Below, in pieces: positions 52,833-61,280 of a DNA stretch of 64,000 bases. Within the stretch, counting starts at the first letter, position 1, and each line of letters starts with the position of its first letter. The translations under genes and the position numbers were made by a program. Under the pieces are notes generated by a model that worked only from the letters and a program-made list of their open reading frames with translations, was not told where the DNA came from and did no database searches. The DNA is from Pedobacter cryoconitis. Its GTDB lineage: Bacteria; Bacteroidota; Bacteroidia; Sphingobacteriales; Sphingobacteriaceae. Location of the stretch: contig NZ_JACHCE010000007.1 in the NCBI RefSeq assembly GCF_014200605.1, positions 239,476-303,475 on the forward strand, given 5' to 3'.

Positions 52833-53479
52833 TTTATATTTTAATAGCGCTCAATTTTCTGGCCTCCGGATGTTCTGATGGAGGTCAGAAAATAGCTGTA
52901 TACCCAAAAATGGGTATCGGTGAAAAGATCTATTTGAATACAGTTACCATAGATGGTGAATATAAAAAGAAAGATTCGGCACTGGTCCTGGAAAACGGTA
53001 AAGAGATCGTTTTTCGCATTTATTGTGCAGAACAGCAGATTTATGCACTCAGTTCATCATTTAATAATTTCACTGTTTTTTTTATCAATGATCAGGGAAG
53101 TAAAACAATACATGCAGACTTTTTTGCCAGAACTTATCAGGTAAAGGGCTCCCCTGCTACAAATAGTTTGATCCTGTTCCAAAGAAAACAAGCTGGTATG
53201 CTAAAAATGATCGGGCAGCTGCTCAAAAGAAAAGATAGTATTGGAACAGCCCGTCTTCGTCAGCAGTATAATCAGAATTATATCAATTATGCAGATACGG
53301 TGAGGAATCCTGTTTCTTTTGCCATTGTCAATGATAAAGTGGACTTTGGGACTGATTATAAGGGATTGGAAAAGTTTATCAATAAGGCTAACCATAAATT
53401 TAAAGGGCATAGCCAGTTTGACTGGATCTATATGAATGCACTCGGTTATCTGAAAAAGGTTGAAGTGACTGGCAAATAA
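52817..53479 (+). CDS. DUF4369-type lipoprotein lacking a thioredoxin domain
   Basis: A 220-residue lipoprotein (signal FLASGC-SDGG). The body resembles the DUF4369 half of TlpA-like proteins such as the one at 45329, but the chain ends before any CxxC motif, so it has no redox centre. It overlaps the preceding gene and closes the operon. It may be a truncated descendant of a DUF4369-thioredoxin fusion or a binding protein in its own right. Confidence 0.6.
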   Translation: MGKTIIYILIALNFLASGCSDGGQKIAVYPKMGIGEKIYLNTVTIDGEYKKKDSALVLENGKEIVFRIYCAEQQIYALSSSFNNFTVFFINDQGSKTIHADFFARTYQVKGSPATNSLILFQRKQAGMLKMIGQLLKRKDSIGTARLRQQYNQNYINYADTVRNPVSFAIVNDKVDFGTDYKGLEKFINKANHKFKGHSQFDWIYMNALGYLKKVEVTGK

Positions 53480-53498
53480 CGGAACTGATTTGTATAAA

Positions 53499-53540
53499 AA
53501 CGGGCTATGTTATTTTATAAATGACATGGCCCTTTTTTTA
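53499..53540 (+). terminator. Terminator of the SusC/SusD operon
   Basis: GGGCTATGT pairs with ACATGGCCC (G-U allowed) around a loop of about 12 bases and is followed by a run of seven T. It lies 22 bases after the last stop codon of the operon. Confidence 0.75.
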
Positions 53541-53559
53541 GGAATTCGTATTCTAATGT

Positions 53560-55068
53560 TTATGGCATTGCATAAAATCCAACTCCCTGAAAATCATCCC
53601 AGTATCTTGGATCATTCAGATTAGAACTTTGACTATAATAATGATCGCGTCCTCCAGTGCTGTAATGTATATAGATTGGAACTGAGCCAGGTACCTGAGT
53701 CGGATAAGCATAAAATGCAACACCTTCATATCTCCAGTAGTTAAAATCATTCAAGGTACCCATCGTATAATAATGATCTCTGCCGCCCTCGCTGAAATAA
53801 ACGTTAATAGGCACTGTGCCGGAAACCTGCTTATTGTACGCGCGGAATACAACACCTTCGTATCTCCAATATCTCCAGTCATCAACCATACCTGTAGACA
53901 AATAATGATGTTGCGGGGCAACAAATGAATTTACATTCACTAATTGAGAAGAACAGTCTGTCATATAATAATCTCCATTGATTATGGTCTTATAAATACC
54001 ATGATCTTTAGCATTTCTTAAGGTATAAGCAATAACTTCACCTCTTGAATCAGGGCCCATATTTCCGCCATTGATTACATAATCCCTGAATGCAGGAATA
54101 CCTTCTATAGCTTTTGCCGCATCACTTGAGGATCCACCAATGATGGTACCACTTAGTTTCATGTTATCCATAACCTCTTTATGTTCTTTAGAGAGACTGC
54201 CCCCTCCACCTATCTTCCATACACTAAATGAGGCTTCAATAGATTTATAGACTCTGGTAGAGTCATAAGAACTTTCGATCAGCAGGTAAGCACTTCTACC
54301 ATAATCAATTGAAGAAATATATACCGGAGCTACGGTGCCTTCAAAATTTGTTGGTTTGTTAAATAAATTACCATCTGCAGGAATATTAATATCAGCACTG
54401 AAAAATTTCTGATAGATCTTTAACAGATAGAAACTTTTTGTACTCAACGCACTTTCATCAAAATTTGCAACGGAGCTAAAAAATGAGCCGATCTTAAGGT
54501 TCGCTCCGATTTTCATCTCAATTTCTCTTTTAGAACGTGCATGTACCAATTCGAACGTAAAATTAGCGGGTTGCTGACCAACAATGTTTGCGCTCATAAT
54601 TTCCTGCATAGATACTCTGAAACTAGCCAGGTCAGGATTGATTGTTTTGCTGATTGCTCCATTTGAACCCTGGATAGAAACTGAATAAGTAATTGGTTTA
54701 CGAACGTAGTCGCCAGGTAGAAATAATGGTTTGTAGGTGCCATTCTGGATACTTTCTCCATCAATTAATGAACCTGCGTACATGATGTTACCCGATGGAT
54801 CTAAAACAGAAAGCTTATCGAATTCTGCAGACTGTTTATGCAGAATTGTGCTGCAACCTGAGTTATCAATTGCATTTACACGAACAGAACCTGCTTTAGC
54901 AATTCCATTTTCATCTGATCTGGAAGTGGAAGGTACTTTCAAATCTTTAAATTGATTGAGATTGTTTGTGATTTTTGGATCACCAGAATTCTCCTGCATT
55001 TCTACCCCCTTTTTACAGGCATTGAAACATACTGCAGTGAGCAATAAGAAAGATAATAATTTTTTCAT
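53560..55068 (-). CDS. Cholesterol-dependent-cytolysin-like lipoprotein with DUF5648-type C-terminus
   Basis: A 502-residue lipoprotein (acceptor Cys in CFNAC-KKG). Residues about 40-375 match the pore-forming core of thiol-activated cytolysins: the stretch ALSTKSFYLLKIYQKFFSAD, then SSIDYGRSAYLLIESS, then GGSSSDAAKAIEGIPAFRDYV and GEVIAYTLR agree block by block with CDC domains 1-3. The usual domain 4 with its Trp-rich undecapeptide is missing. Instead, residues 384-502 hold three repeats of about 44 residues (YWRYEGVAFYAYP, GGRDHYYT) like DUF5648. The ATG at 55068 was used because the earlier in-frame start is a TTG. It is likely a secreted pore-former with a sugar- or surface-binding tail. 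Confidence 0.82.
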   Translation of the reverse strand: MKKLLSFLLLTAVCFNACKKGVEMQENSGDPKITNNLNQFKDLKVPSTSRSDENGIAKAGSVRVNAIDNSGCSTILHKQSAEFDKLSVLDPSGNIMYAGSLIDGESIQNGTYKPLFLPGDYVRKPITYSVSIQGSNGAISKTINPDLASFRVSMQEIMSANIVGQQPANFTFELVHARSKREIEMKIGANLKIGSFFSSVANFDESALSTKSFYLLKIYQKFFSADINIPADGNLFNKPTNFEGTVAPVYISSIDYGRSAYLLIESSYDSTRVYKSIEASFSVWKIGGGGSLSKEHKEVMDNMKLSGTIIGGSSSDAAKAIEGIPAFRDYVINGGNMGPDSRGEVIAYTLRNAKDHGIYKTIINGDYYMTDCSSQLVNVNSFVAPQHHYLSTGMVDDWRYWRYEGVVFRAYNKQVSGTVPINVYFSEGGRDHYYTMGTLNDFNYWRYEGVAFYAYPTQVPGSVPIYIHYSTGGRDHYYSQSSNLNDPRYWDDFQGVGFYAMP

Positions 55069-55243
55069 AAGTAAGATTTGTTTCTTCAAATCTAATGAAT
55101 TATTTATTTCTATTATTAAAATTATTTCTTTTATAATTTAAAATATAAAAATATAGCATTGTAACATTTGTATATTAGAAAAAAGGTTTCTTTATGCGGT
55201 GTAATGGAGAACGAATCTAATGATGAGAAAATGATAATTAAAC

Positions 55244-55275
55244 AAAAAAGGATAGCCACATGGCTATCCTTTTTT
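55244..55275 (-). terminator. Terminator of the alginate-lyase-like gene
   Basis: AAAAAGGATAGCCA and TGGCTATCCTTTTT form a perfect 14-bp stem with a 2-4 base loop. It lies 20 bases after the stop of the gene at 55296 on the minus strand; its A/T flanks could also stop plus-strand transcripts. Confidence 0.85.
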
Positions 55276-55295
55276 GTTTACGTGTTGATTCTTAA

Positions 55296-56453
55296 TTAAA
55301 GGCCCGCTACTCCAAAATGAGTATAGGTAGTAAAACCTAAAAACGTATTGTCATTTGGTACACCAAGAGGTGTTTGCATCTCTCTCAAAGATTTAAGATT
55401 AGCTGTTTTATAATAATTATATGCCACCTCAGTACCCGGAAACACAGGGCTGTTTATGGTACAGTAATCACATCCTGTAGTACGGTTATAGGCTTTTCTC
55501 ATAAAATCATAACCTTTACTGATCAGGTTTGAATTTGCGGTCCAGATTGAATTATCTCCCTGAATTCTTGCCAGCTCAGCTGCATAGGCAAAAGCCGTTA
55601 ATGAATACTGGTAATGTACACAGTCTTTTCTAACGCAAAGTTCAGGCAAAGTTCCATCTGCATTAATCACAATAGGAAGGTTCGTTTTTATAAAATCATA
55701 TCCATTCTGATAAACAGACGTACTATTTAAGAAAATACCGATGGCCATTTTTGCATATCCTGCAGAAGCGTCCCAGTTGTTATTGTATTGAGGGATTTTA
55801 TTGATATAATTGTCTTTCACCAGGGTTATAAAAGCCGAAAACTGTGCAATATCAGCCTCAGACCATCCTGCCGATTGTCCGTTAACTTTATAATATCTGA
55901 TAATTTCGGCAGCCGCTACAAAACCAGGTGTTGTCCAGGAAGCTTCCAGATCAGGCTGATTTGGGTTTGTACTGCTATCCAGTAAACCATAATTTTTAAA
56001 GTTCTTAGCCCATCCGTTCAAAATAGCAATAGCTTGTGCTGCGTAAGCTGAATTTCCGGTTTTAGCCCAGCGTAAAGCAGTGGCATAAACTAATTCAGAA
56101 TCGTTTCTGATCTGGTTTTTAGAAGGCGAAGTTGCTCCGTTTGAACCAACAACTACAGTTGCTGGAAATGAGGTTGGGTATTGATGACTGTTGATAAAGT
56201 CAGTCACTTTTTGGTAGGCAGCAGTACGATCAGCATCACCACCATTTACCTGCGAAGCTACCAGGTCGAGACTTGCCTGTGTATTCAGCAAACCGGGATG
56301 GACAAATGCGACTTGAGTTGAGCTTGTGTTTACATTGCCGACTTGGTTATTTCCGCTATCAGCTGCCACAGATTTCTTACATTCAATCAGGAATGCAGTA
56401 AGTGTTACCAGGCCAAGACAAAGCAGCCAGGATTTAGTTTTATTCATTTTCAT
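55296..56453 (-). CDS. Alginate-lyase-like lipoprotein (PL5-type fold)
   Basis: A 385-residue lipoprotein (signal AFLIEC-KKS). After a Ser/Asn linker, residues about 50-360 give the helical barrel of the alginate lyase family: HPGLLNTQASLDLVASQV, then NDSELVYATALRWAKTGN, and QYNNNWDASAGYAKMAIGIFL, where the Asn-Trp segment is conserved. The HYQYSLTAFAYAAELAR stretch supplies the expected catalytic His-Tyr region. It probably cuts an acidic polysaccharide such as alginate at the surface. It lies beside the cytolysin-like gene but has its own terminator. Confidence 0.78.
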   Translation of the reverse strand: MKMNKTKSWLLCLGLVTLTAFLIECKKSVAADSGNNQVGNVNTSSTQVAFVHPGLLNTQASLDLVASQVNGGDADRTAAYQKVTDFINSHQYPTSFPATVVVGSNGATSPSKNQIRNDSELVYATALRWAKTGNSAYAAQAIAILNGWAKNFKNYGLLDSSTNPNQPDLEASWTTPGFVAAAEIIRYYKVNGQSAGWSEADIAQFSAFITLVKDNYINKIPQYNNNWDASAGYAKMAIGIFLNSTSVYQNGYDFIKTNLPIVINADGTLPELCVRKDCVHYQYSLTAFAYAAELARIQGDNSIWTANSNLISKGYDFMRKAYNRTTGCDYCTINSPVFPGTEVAYNYYKTANLKSLREMQTPLGVPNDNTFLGFTTYTHFGVAGL

Positions 56454-56538
56454 AGGTAATTGGGTAAATAGATGTAGTTTTTACACTAAGCTATGAAATA
56501 GATTACAACATTTAAAATATTGATTTTAGCGCATAAAA

Positions 56539-56567
56539 AAACCGGTTATCGTGTAGATAACCGGTTT
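56539..56567 (-). terminator. Terminator of the ferritin gene
   Basis: AAACCGGTTATC pairs with GATAACCGGTTT (12 bp) around a 5-base loop; on the minus strand it runs into TTTTTTT. It lies 20 bases beyond the ferritin stop codon. Confidence 0.85.
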
Positions 56568-56587
56568 CATATTATTGGTGTTTTTAA

Positions 56588-57118
56588 TTATGCTTCGCTG
56601 TCGTAAACAATACCGCCAACATGTTTGTCGATCTGCCATCTTCCAGTACCTTCTTCGCCGATAACATCGAACAATTCAAGGGCACGTCTTGCTTTGTATT
56701 CTTCTTCACGTTGTTCTTTGAAGAACCAGTTTAAGAATTCAACAGTAACGTAATCTTGCTCTTTATGGCAGTTAGCTGCGATATTTTTAAGAGATTGGGT
56801 TACACTGATTTCCTGGTCTAAAGCTTCTTCAAAAACTTCTCTGAAAGAGTTATATTCGATTTTGATGTTTGCTACTTCCGGAGAAATTGCAGTACCGCCC
56901 ATATCAAGAACGTATTTATATATTTTAAGCTGGTGTTGTCTTTCTTCGTCCGATTGTTTAAAGAAATAGTCAGATGAGAAATCATAACCATGTTGGTTAC
57001 ACCATGATGCCATTGCTAAATATGCTGATGAAGATTGAGCTTCTTTTTTTATTTGTTGGTTTAAGAGTCTCTCTACTTCCGTAGAAAGCAAACACTTAAC
57101 GCGGATGATATCTTTCAT
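56588..57118 (-). CDS. ftnA: Ferritin
   Basis: A 176-residue four-helix ferritin storing iron in a 24-mer. Ferroxidase ligands are visible in KKEAQSSSAYLAM, SDEERQHQLK (ExxH) and the Glu in EALDQE and FKEQREEE. It has no heme Met site, so it is a ferritin and not a bacterioferritin. An N-terminal extension of about 10 residues (KDIIRVKCLL) precedes the usual start. The gene has its own strong terminator. Confidence 0.93.
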   Translation of the reverse strand: MKDIIRVKCLLSTEVERLLNQQIKKEAQSSSAYLAMASWCNQHGYDFSSDYFFKQSDEERQHQLKIYKYVLDMGGTAISPEVANIKIEYNSFREVFEEALDQEISVTQSLKNIAANCHKEQDYVTVEFLNWFFKEQREEEYKARRALELFDVIGEEGTGRWQIDKHVGGIVYDSEA

Positions 57119-57224
57119 ATGATTGATTTTAATTATTACCTCTTTCGTATAACAAAAGTAGTGCTATAAATCAATTTATATGAATTTAAAAGAAATATGG
57201 AAAGATTCTAAGTCTAAAGAAAGA

Positions 57225-57590
57225 TTAGGCCATCAGGCGATAAACCCTGTCATGTAAAATCCTGTTCAGTTCAAGCATGACGAAAGTCCCTTCGATCAGT
57301 TCTTTGAATGCAATAATTTCCAGTAAGGTTAATACATAGCAATGATCGCATGCGCAGATGAAAACAATTTCAATATCTGGTGCTTTATCAGAACTTAGCA
57401 GTAAAGCTTCGATATCGATACCGTAAATGGCCTTTCTAAGCTTCATGATAGAACGATAGTCAAAACGATTGTTATGACCTGCAAAATTAACGTACCAGCA
57501 TTTTTGAGAATCCGACTGAAAAACAGATCCATTCCTGGTTTGGAATACTTCTAATAAATCAACTGAAGGTGCTACGGCTACGTTTTGCAT
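57225..57590 (-). CDS. Uncharacterised small protein upstream of ferritin
   Basis: A 121-residue cytoplasmic protein with a Cys-His cluster (VFICACDHCYVLTLLE) in the second half and a helical end (LIEGTFVMLELNRILHDRVYR). It resembles small Bacteroidota proteins of unknown role (DUF6686-like, remembered pattern). It lies upstream of ferritin on the same strand with a 106-base gap, so a link to iron handling is possible but not shown. Confidence 0.55.
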   Translation of the reverse strand: MQNVAVAPSVDLLEVFQTRNGSVFQSDSQKCWYVNFAGHNNRFDYRSIMKLRKAIYGIDIEALLLSSDKAPDIEIVFICACDHCYVLTLLEIIAFKELIEGTFVMLELNRILHDRVYRLMA

Positions 57591-57801
57591 TCACATGGTG
57601 TTTATGATTACAAAGATTCACATTATTTAGACTTGATACAAATAAATTGATAAAAATAATTCACATATTTTTTAATATTCCACAATTGTGTACGTTCTTT
57701 TCAAATATTCCTATATTGTTACCACCTAAATTTACGTCGTATTTGCTGGGATTTACCTCCCATTAAGAATTTGAAAAACAATAATTTTAACCCTTACCCC
57801 T

Positions 57802-58302
57802 ATGTACCGTAGTATTGAAGATTTCGAAAATGACTGGAAGAACGAAGAGCAGCGCACACTTCAAATATTCCGAAACATTACGGATGAAACTAAATCCATC
57901 AAAATCCATGAGCATGTTAGAACTCTTGACAGATTAGCCTGGCACATTACCCAGATTATTCCTGAAATGGGGATGCATGCTGGTTTGATGACAGAAAACC
58001 TGCTTGATGGAAAACCAATACCAGAAAGCTTTGAGGAAATTATTAATGTATACCAGGAATATAATACGATCCTGCTGAAAAGAGTAAAGTCTAAATGGAC
58101 GGACTCTACTTTGGGCGATCAAGTGGATATGTATGGCCAGGTCTGGACTAAAGGACAGGTTTTATCTGTATTTGTAACGCACCAGACTCATCACCGGGCA
58201 CAGATGACTATAGTGATGCGCATGGTAGGTTTGCCGGTACCTGGCGTGTACGGACCTGCTAAAGAAGAATGGGTAAATATGGGAATACCGGCTATGGATT
58301 AA
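57802..58302 (+). CDS. DinB-fold (DUF1572/YfiT-like) metal-binding protein
   Basis: A 166-residue four-helix-bundle protein. The three His of the family are in RLAWHITQI and THQTHHRAQ, a typical nickel or zinc site. Members act as thiol transferases, hydrolases or damage-induced proteins of unknown role; despite the name this is not the Y-family polymerase at 1621. It is transcribed alone and ends at a clean terminator. Confidence 0.85.
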   Translation: MYRSIEDFENDWKNEEQRTLQIFRNITDETKSIKIHEHVRTLDRLAWHITQIIPEMGMHAGLMTENLLDGKPIPESFEEIINVYQEYNTILLKRVKSKWTDSTLGDQVDMYGQVWTKGQVLSVFVTHQTHHRAQMTIVMRMVGLPVPGVYGPAKEEWVNMGIPAMD

Positions 58303-58322
58303 ATCATTGCCTTGCTAAATCT

Positions 58323-58356
58323 AAAAAGCCTGGACATTTGATTGTTCAGGCTTTTT
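58323..58356 (+). terminator. Terminator of the DinB-fold gene
   Basis: AAAAAGCCTGGAC pairs with GTTCAGGCTTTTT (one G-U) around a 7-base loop, 20 bases after the stop codon. Confidence 0.8.
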
Positions 58357-58447
58357 GTATTGTTAATATGGTGAAATTTATTCTTTATATAAGTACTTAA
58401 GTGTCAGATAATATGTAACTTGTTGTGTAGAATTTTATCTTTTACTG

Positions 58448-59401
58448 ATGAATACACTCTCCGAACCACAACAAAATAAATCACAGGCAGCTGTTAGTAC
58501 AGGTGCTCAGAAACAAAGCAATCCTATCCCTGCATTTACTGACAACCGGCCCGAGGCTATTGCGCAAAGGAAACTACAGGAAGCCATAGATAACAGCCCC
58601 CGCGTACAACAGCTAAAAGGTTATCAGGAGCTCGCAAATGATTATTCTGGTAACAAAACAGCACAGTTAAAAAATATTAGTGGTTTAAGTCAGACTCCGG
58701 TTCAGGGGCCTCATCAAAGTCATTGTGGATGTGTGGGCTGTAATACTGTACAACGGGTAAAAATACCAGACACGCATGACCATAAAGATGCACGTAGATA
58801 TACTCAGGAAAGAGTTTATACCAATAGACCAGCAGTAAGTGGTTCTGGAAGAAGAGCAGCGACCTGTGAGGGGTGTCATAAGCCAGAGCTGATGGAAAGG
58901 CTGCAAGTTGATCATATGGTTCCGGAAGCTTTTTTGAGAAAACTACATGAAATGTATGGTGCTGGTGGTAATCCTAACCGTGCAAAAAATATTGCTGGCG
59001 CACTGCAATTAGACTGGACTAAAAGAGATGAATTAGACTCTTCTCTTACTAACGAAGCTTACTCCCAAAGTATGAGAGAAAGATTTGCGAACTATGAAGT
59101 GGAAGAAGATCTTGAGTTTAAAGGCAATCTATACGAAGTTCTCTCTGACGTAGATAACTTATGGATGCTTTGTCCTGAATGTAATGGGAAAAAGGAAAAA
59201 ACAGATAAGCTGCTTAAAGTAGACTATGACGCACTTAACGCGTATTTTAATCATGGCTCAGCTACCAGAAAGAAACAAATGACAAAATATTTATCCAAAT
59301 GGATTGGAACTGATTACTTCTGGGACCCAAATGCTGCAGTGCAAATTCTTGATGTACCAAATTCTCCAGGTTATTCTGATCCTGAAGAAATGGAGGTATA
59401 A
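58448..59401 (+). CDS. HNH nuclease with a contractile-injection-cargo-like N-terminus (putative toxin effector)
   Basis: A 317-residue protein with three parts. Residues 32-65 carry DNRPEAIAQRKLQEAIDN followed by SPRVQQLKGYQELAN, a segment seen near the N-terminus of proteins loaded in extracellular contractile injection systems and DUF4157 toxins. A Cys-rich turn (HCGCVGCNTVQR, 92-103) links to the C-terminal HNH nuclease: Cys140-x2-Cys143, Asp155-His156 in VDHMVPEAF, Asn237 and Cys242-x2-Cys245 with the Lys after. There is no signal peptide, which agrees with loading rather than Sec export. No injection-system genes or obvious immunity gene are in the window. Confidence 0.7.
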   Translation: MNTLSEPQQNKSQAAVSTGAQKQSNPIPAFTDNRPEAIAQRKLQEAIDNSPRVQQLKGYQELANDYSGNKTAQLKNISGLSQTPVQGPHQSHCGCVGCNTVQRVKIPDTHDHKDARRYTQERVYTNRPAVSGSGRRAATCEGCHKPELMERLQVDHMVPEAFLRKLHEMYGAGGNPNRAKNIAGALQLDWTKRDELDSSLTNEAYSQSMRERFANYEVEEDLEFKGNLYEVLSDVDNLWMLCPECNGKKEKTDKLLKVDYDALNAYFNHGSATRKKQMTKYLSKWIGTDYFWDPNAAVQILDVPNSPGYSDPEEMEV

Positions 59402-59449
59402 TAAGAGGAATCTATATAGATTTAGTAAATTACTATTTTTATGAGCTGA

Positions 59450-59483
59450 AAAAGGCCTGAACAATTCAATGTTCAGGCCTTTT
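59450..59483. terminator. Bidirectional terminator between the HNH effector and AraC genes
   Basis: AAAAGGCCTGAACA pairs with TGTTCAGGCCTTTT (14 bp, perfect) around 6 bases, between convergent genes ending at 59401 and 59515. Confidence 0.85.
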
Positions 59484-59514
59484 ATTTATTATTCGGTTTT
59501 AGAAACTGTTAAAA

Positions 59515-60417
59515 TCAAACATTTCTAAAGTGCCCTGGTGTAAAGGCCGTTTGCTTTTTAAAGAAGTTATTAAAATGTGCTGCTTCTTCAAAACCAAGAC
59601 AGTAGCCAATTTCAGAGATATTCCAGTCTGTATGTTTCAATAAAGACTTAGCTTCTGTGAGTACACGTTCAGAGATCAGATCTGTGGTAGTTTTACCTGT
59701 GGTAACCTTGATAGACCTGTTTAAGTGATTTACGTGTACTGCAAGCCGCTCAGCGAAGTCTTTCGCAGAGCGAAGCGCGAATCTCTGAGAAGGTGTTTCA
59801 ATAGGAAACTGACGTTCTAATAGCTCGGTGAATACAGCAGTGATTCTGGATTGTGCGTTTGGATGCTGATAAAGACTTTCAGAAGGCTCAGATTTTAAAG
59901 CGTAATGTGTTAATTCTGTCACATAGTTACGCAACAGATCATATTTAAATACGTAATCAGAGTTGATTTCTTCCAGCATTTTTTCAAATATGCCAGCCAC
60001 AAATTGTTCTTGTGTATCATTTAAAAAATAGGCAGGCTTCCCCCCTATGCTAAACATCGGCAGCTCATTCAGGCTTCCCCGGATTTTCTCTGTAAAGAAA
60101 GATTCTGTAAAAATGCAGAAGTAGCCGGTAGTACTTTCAGAAAGCGCCTGTACCGTATAAGGAACATTAGGATTGAAAAATATTAAGGTCGTACCTTTAA
60201 TAACAATACTTTTATCAGCATAGTGATAGAGGTATTCTCCACGCACCAGGCTCACTTTATAAAAATCCCTGCGGCTGTAGGTAACAGGTGTGCCACTTGG
60301 CCCGTGGCAATCTTCAATACGGAAAACATTAAAATGCCCTACGCCGTTTTGTAAGGTCTGTGGAACACTATTAAACTTTTGCTGATAAAAGTGTTCTAAT
60401 GTTTGTGTCTTATCCAT
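59515..60417 (-). CDS. AraC-family transcription regulator
   Basis: A 300-residue regulator with an N-terminal sensing domain (about 25-190) and a C-terminal double helix-turn-helix (about 205-300), with EIGYCLGFEEAAHFNNFFKKQTAFTP as the usual last motif. It is divergent from the MsrB lipoprotein at 60612 (195-base gap), which it may control. No ligand can be deduced. Confidence 0.85.
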   Translation of the reverse strand: MDKTQTLEHFYQQKFNSVPQTLQNGVGHFNVFRIEDCHGPSGTPVTYSRRDFYKVSLVRGEYLYHYADKSIVIKGTTLIFFNPNVPYTVQALSESTTGYFCIFTESFFTEKIRGSLNELPMFSIGGKPAYFLNDTQEQFVAGIFEKMLEEINSDYVFKYDLLRNYVTELTHYALKSEPSESLYQHPNAQSRITAVFTELLERQFPIETPSQRFALRSAKDFAERLAVHVNHLNRSIKVTTGKTTTDLISERVLTEAKSLLKHTDWNISEIGYCLGFEEAAHFNNFFKKQTAFTPGHFRNV

Positions 60418-60611
60418 AATATGAATTTAAGCAATTTACTTCAACAAAAGTAATAGAAACAGTGCTTAGGTAAATTGCGCTAATCAAACCGTTAATTGCA
60501 AAATTCAAACAATCTGGTTAATGAAGAATTGTAAGGATATAATCATATTAGGTATTTATAAAATCCGTGCTTCTCTTCTGCTCGTTTATAAGGTTATTTA
60601 AATCTAAAGTT

Positions 60612-61085
60612 ATGAGACAGATAGCAAGTATAACCGTAATTGTCCTGATGTTTTTAACCGCATGCGGGCAGCAGCCAGTAAAACAGAAAAAGTATCTGAT
60701 TACCAAAACAGATACGGAGTGGAAAAAGTTGCTTAGTCCTACTGCCTATCAGATCATGGTAGAGCGTGGAACAGAAAGACCTTATCATAACGCTTATTAT
60801 AATAACCACGAAAAGGGGATTTATGTGAGTGCAGCCACCGGCGAACCTTTATTCAGCTCAGATGATAAATACGATTCTGGTACAGGATGGCCAAGTTTCA
60901 CTAAACCTATTAATAGTAATGCAATAGAAGTAGTGCAGGATAATAGCCTTGGTATGTCAAGAGATGAGATTGTGGAGGCAAAAACAGGGCTTCATTTGGG
61001 CCATGTGTTCGATGATGGGCCAAAAGATAAAGGCGGATTGAGGTATTGTATGAACTCAGGAGCATTTAAATTCATTAAAAAGTAG
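60612..61085 (+). CDS. msrB: Peptide-methionine (R)-S-oxide reductase lipoprotein, zinc-free type
   Basis: A 157-residue MsrB with a lipoprotein signal (FLTAC-GQQP). The catalytic Cys is in RYCMNSGAF, and GTGWPSF and HLGHVFDDGP are conserved, but both zinc CxxC pairs are replaced (SAATGEP and EAKTGLH). Start set at the ATG at 60612, which gives the lipobox at the proper place; a 15-residue longer version from 60567 would not be an export signal. Contrast with the zinc-type enzyme at 43141: the cell has at least two envelope MsrB forms. Confidence 0.9.
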   Translation: MRQIASITVIVLMFLTACGQQPVKQKKYLITKTDTEWKKLLSPTAYQIMVERGTERPYHNAYYNNHEKGIYVSAATGEPLFSSDDKYDSGTGWPSFTKPINSNAIEVVQDNSLGMSRDEIVEAKTGLHLGHVFDDGPKDKGGLRYCMNSGAFKFIKK

Positions 61086-61155
61086 GTTTTTGAGGGGTTA
61101 ATTGCATTTTTTTTAATTCATAATGAGGTTGTTAAACAATTAACCGTATCTATTG

Positions 61156-61186
61156 TTTGCGGAAATGAACATTATTTGTACTTTTG
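61156..61186 (+). promoter_or_regulatory. Promoter of tRNA-Ser
   Basis: TTTG at 61156-61159 and TACTTTTG at 61179-61186 are 19 bases apart and fit the consensus. The box ends only 4 bases before the mature tRNA, so the transcript should begin at or next to the first tRNA base. Confidence 0.7.
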
Positions 61187-61190
61187 TCGC

Positions 61191-61280
61191 GGAGAGTTGG
61201 CAGAGTGGTCGATTGCGGCAGTCTTGAAAACTGTTGACTTGTCAAAGGGTCCGCGGGTTCGAATCCCCCACTCTCCGCCA
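61191..61280 (+). tRNA. tRNA-Ser (anticodon UGA)
   Basis: A 90-base tRNA with a 7-bp acceptor stem (GGAGAGT/ACTCTCC), discriminator G and encoded CCA. The anticodon loop CTTGAAA gives TGA at 61225-61227, reading UCA serine codons. The long variable arm after the anticodon stem, and GTTCGAATC in the T loop, are typical of serine tRNA. Confidence 0.95.

Noticed and set aside
57802..58302. Reading the DinB-fold protein as DNA polymerase IV
   Set aside because: Only the name is shared; it has the three-His bundle motif and none of the Y-polymerase residues.
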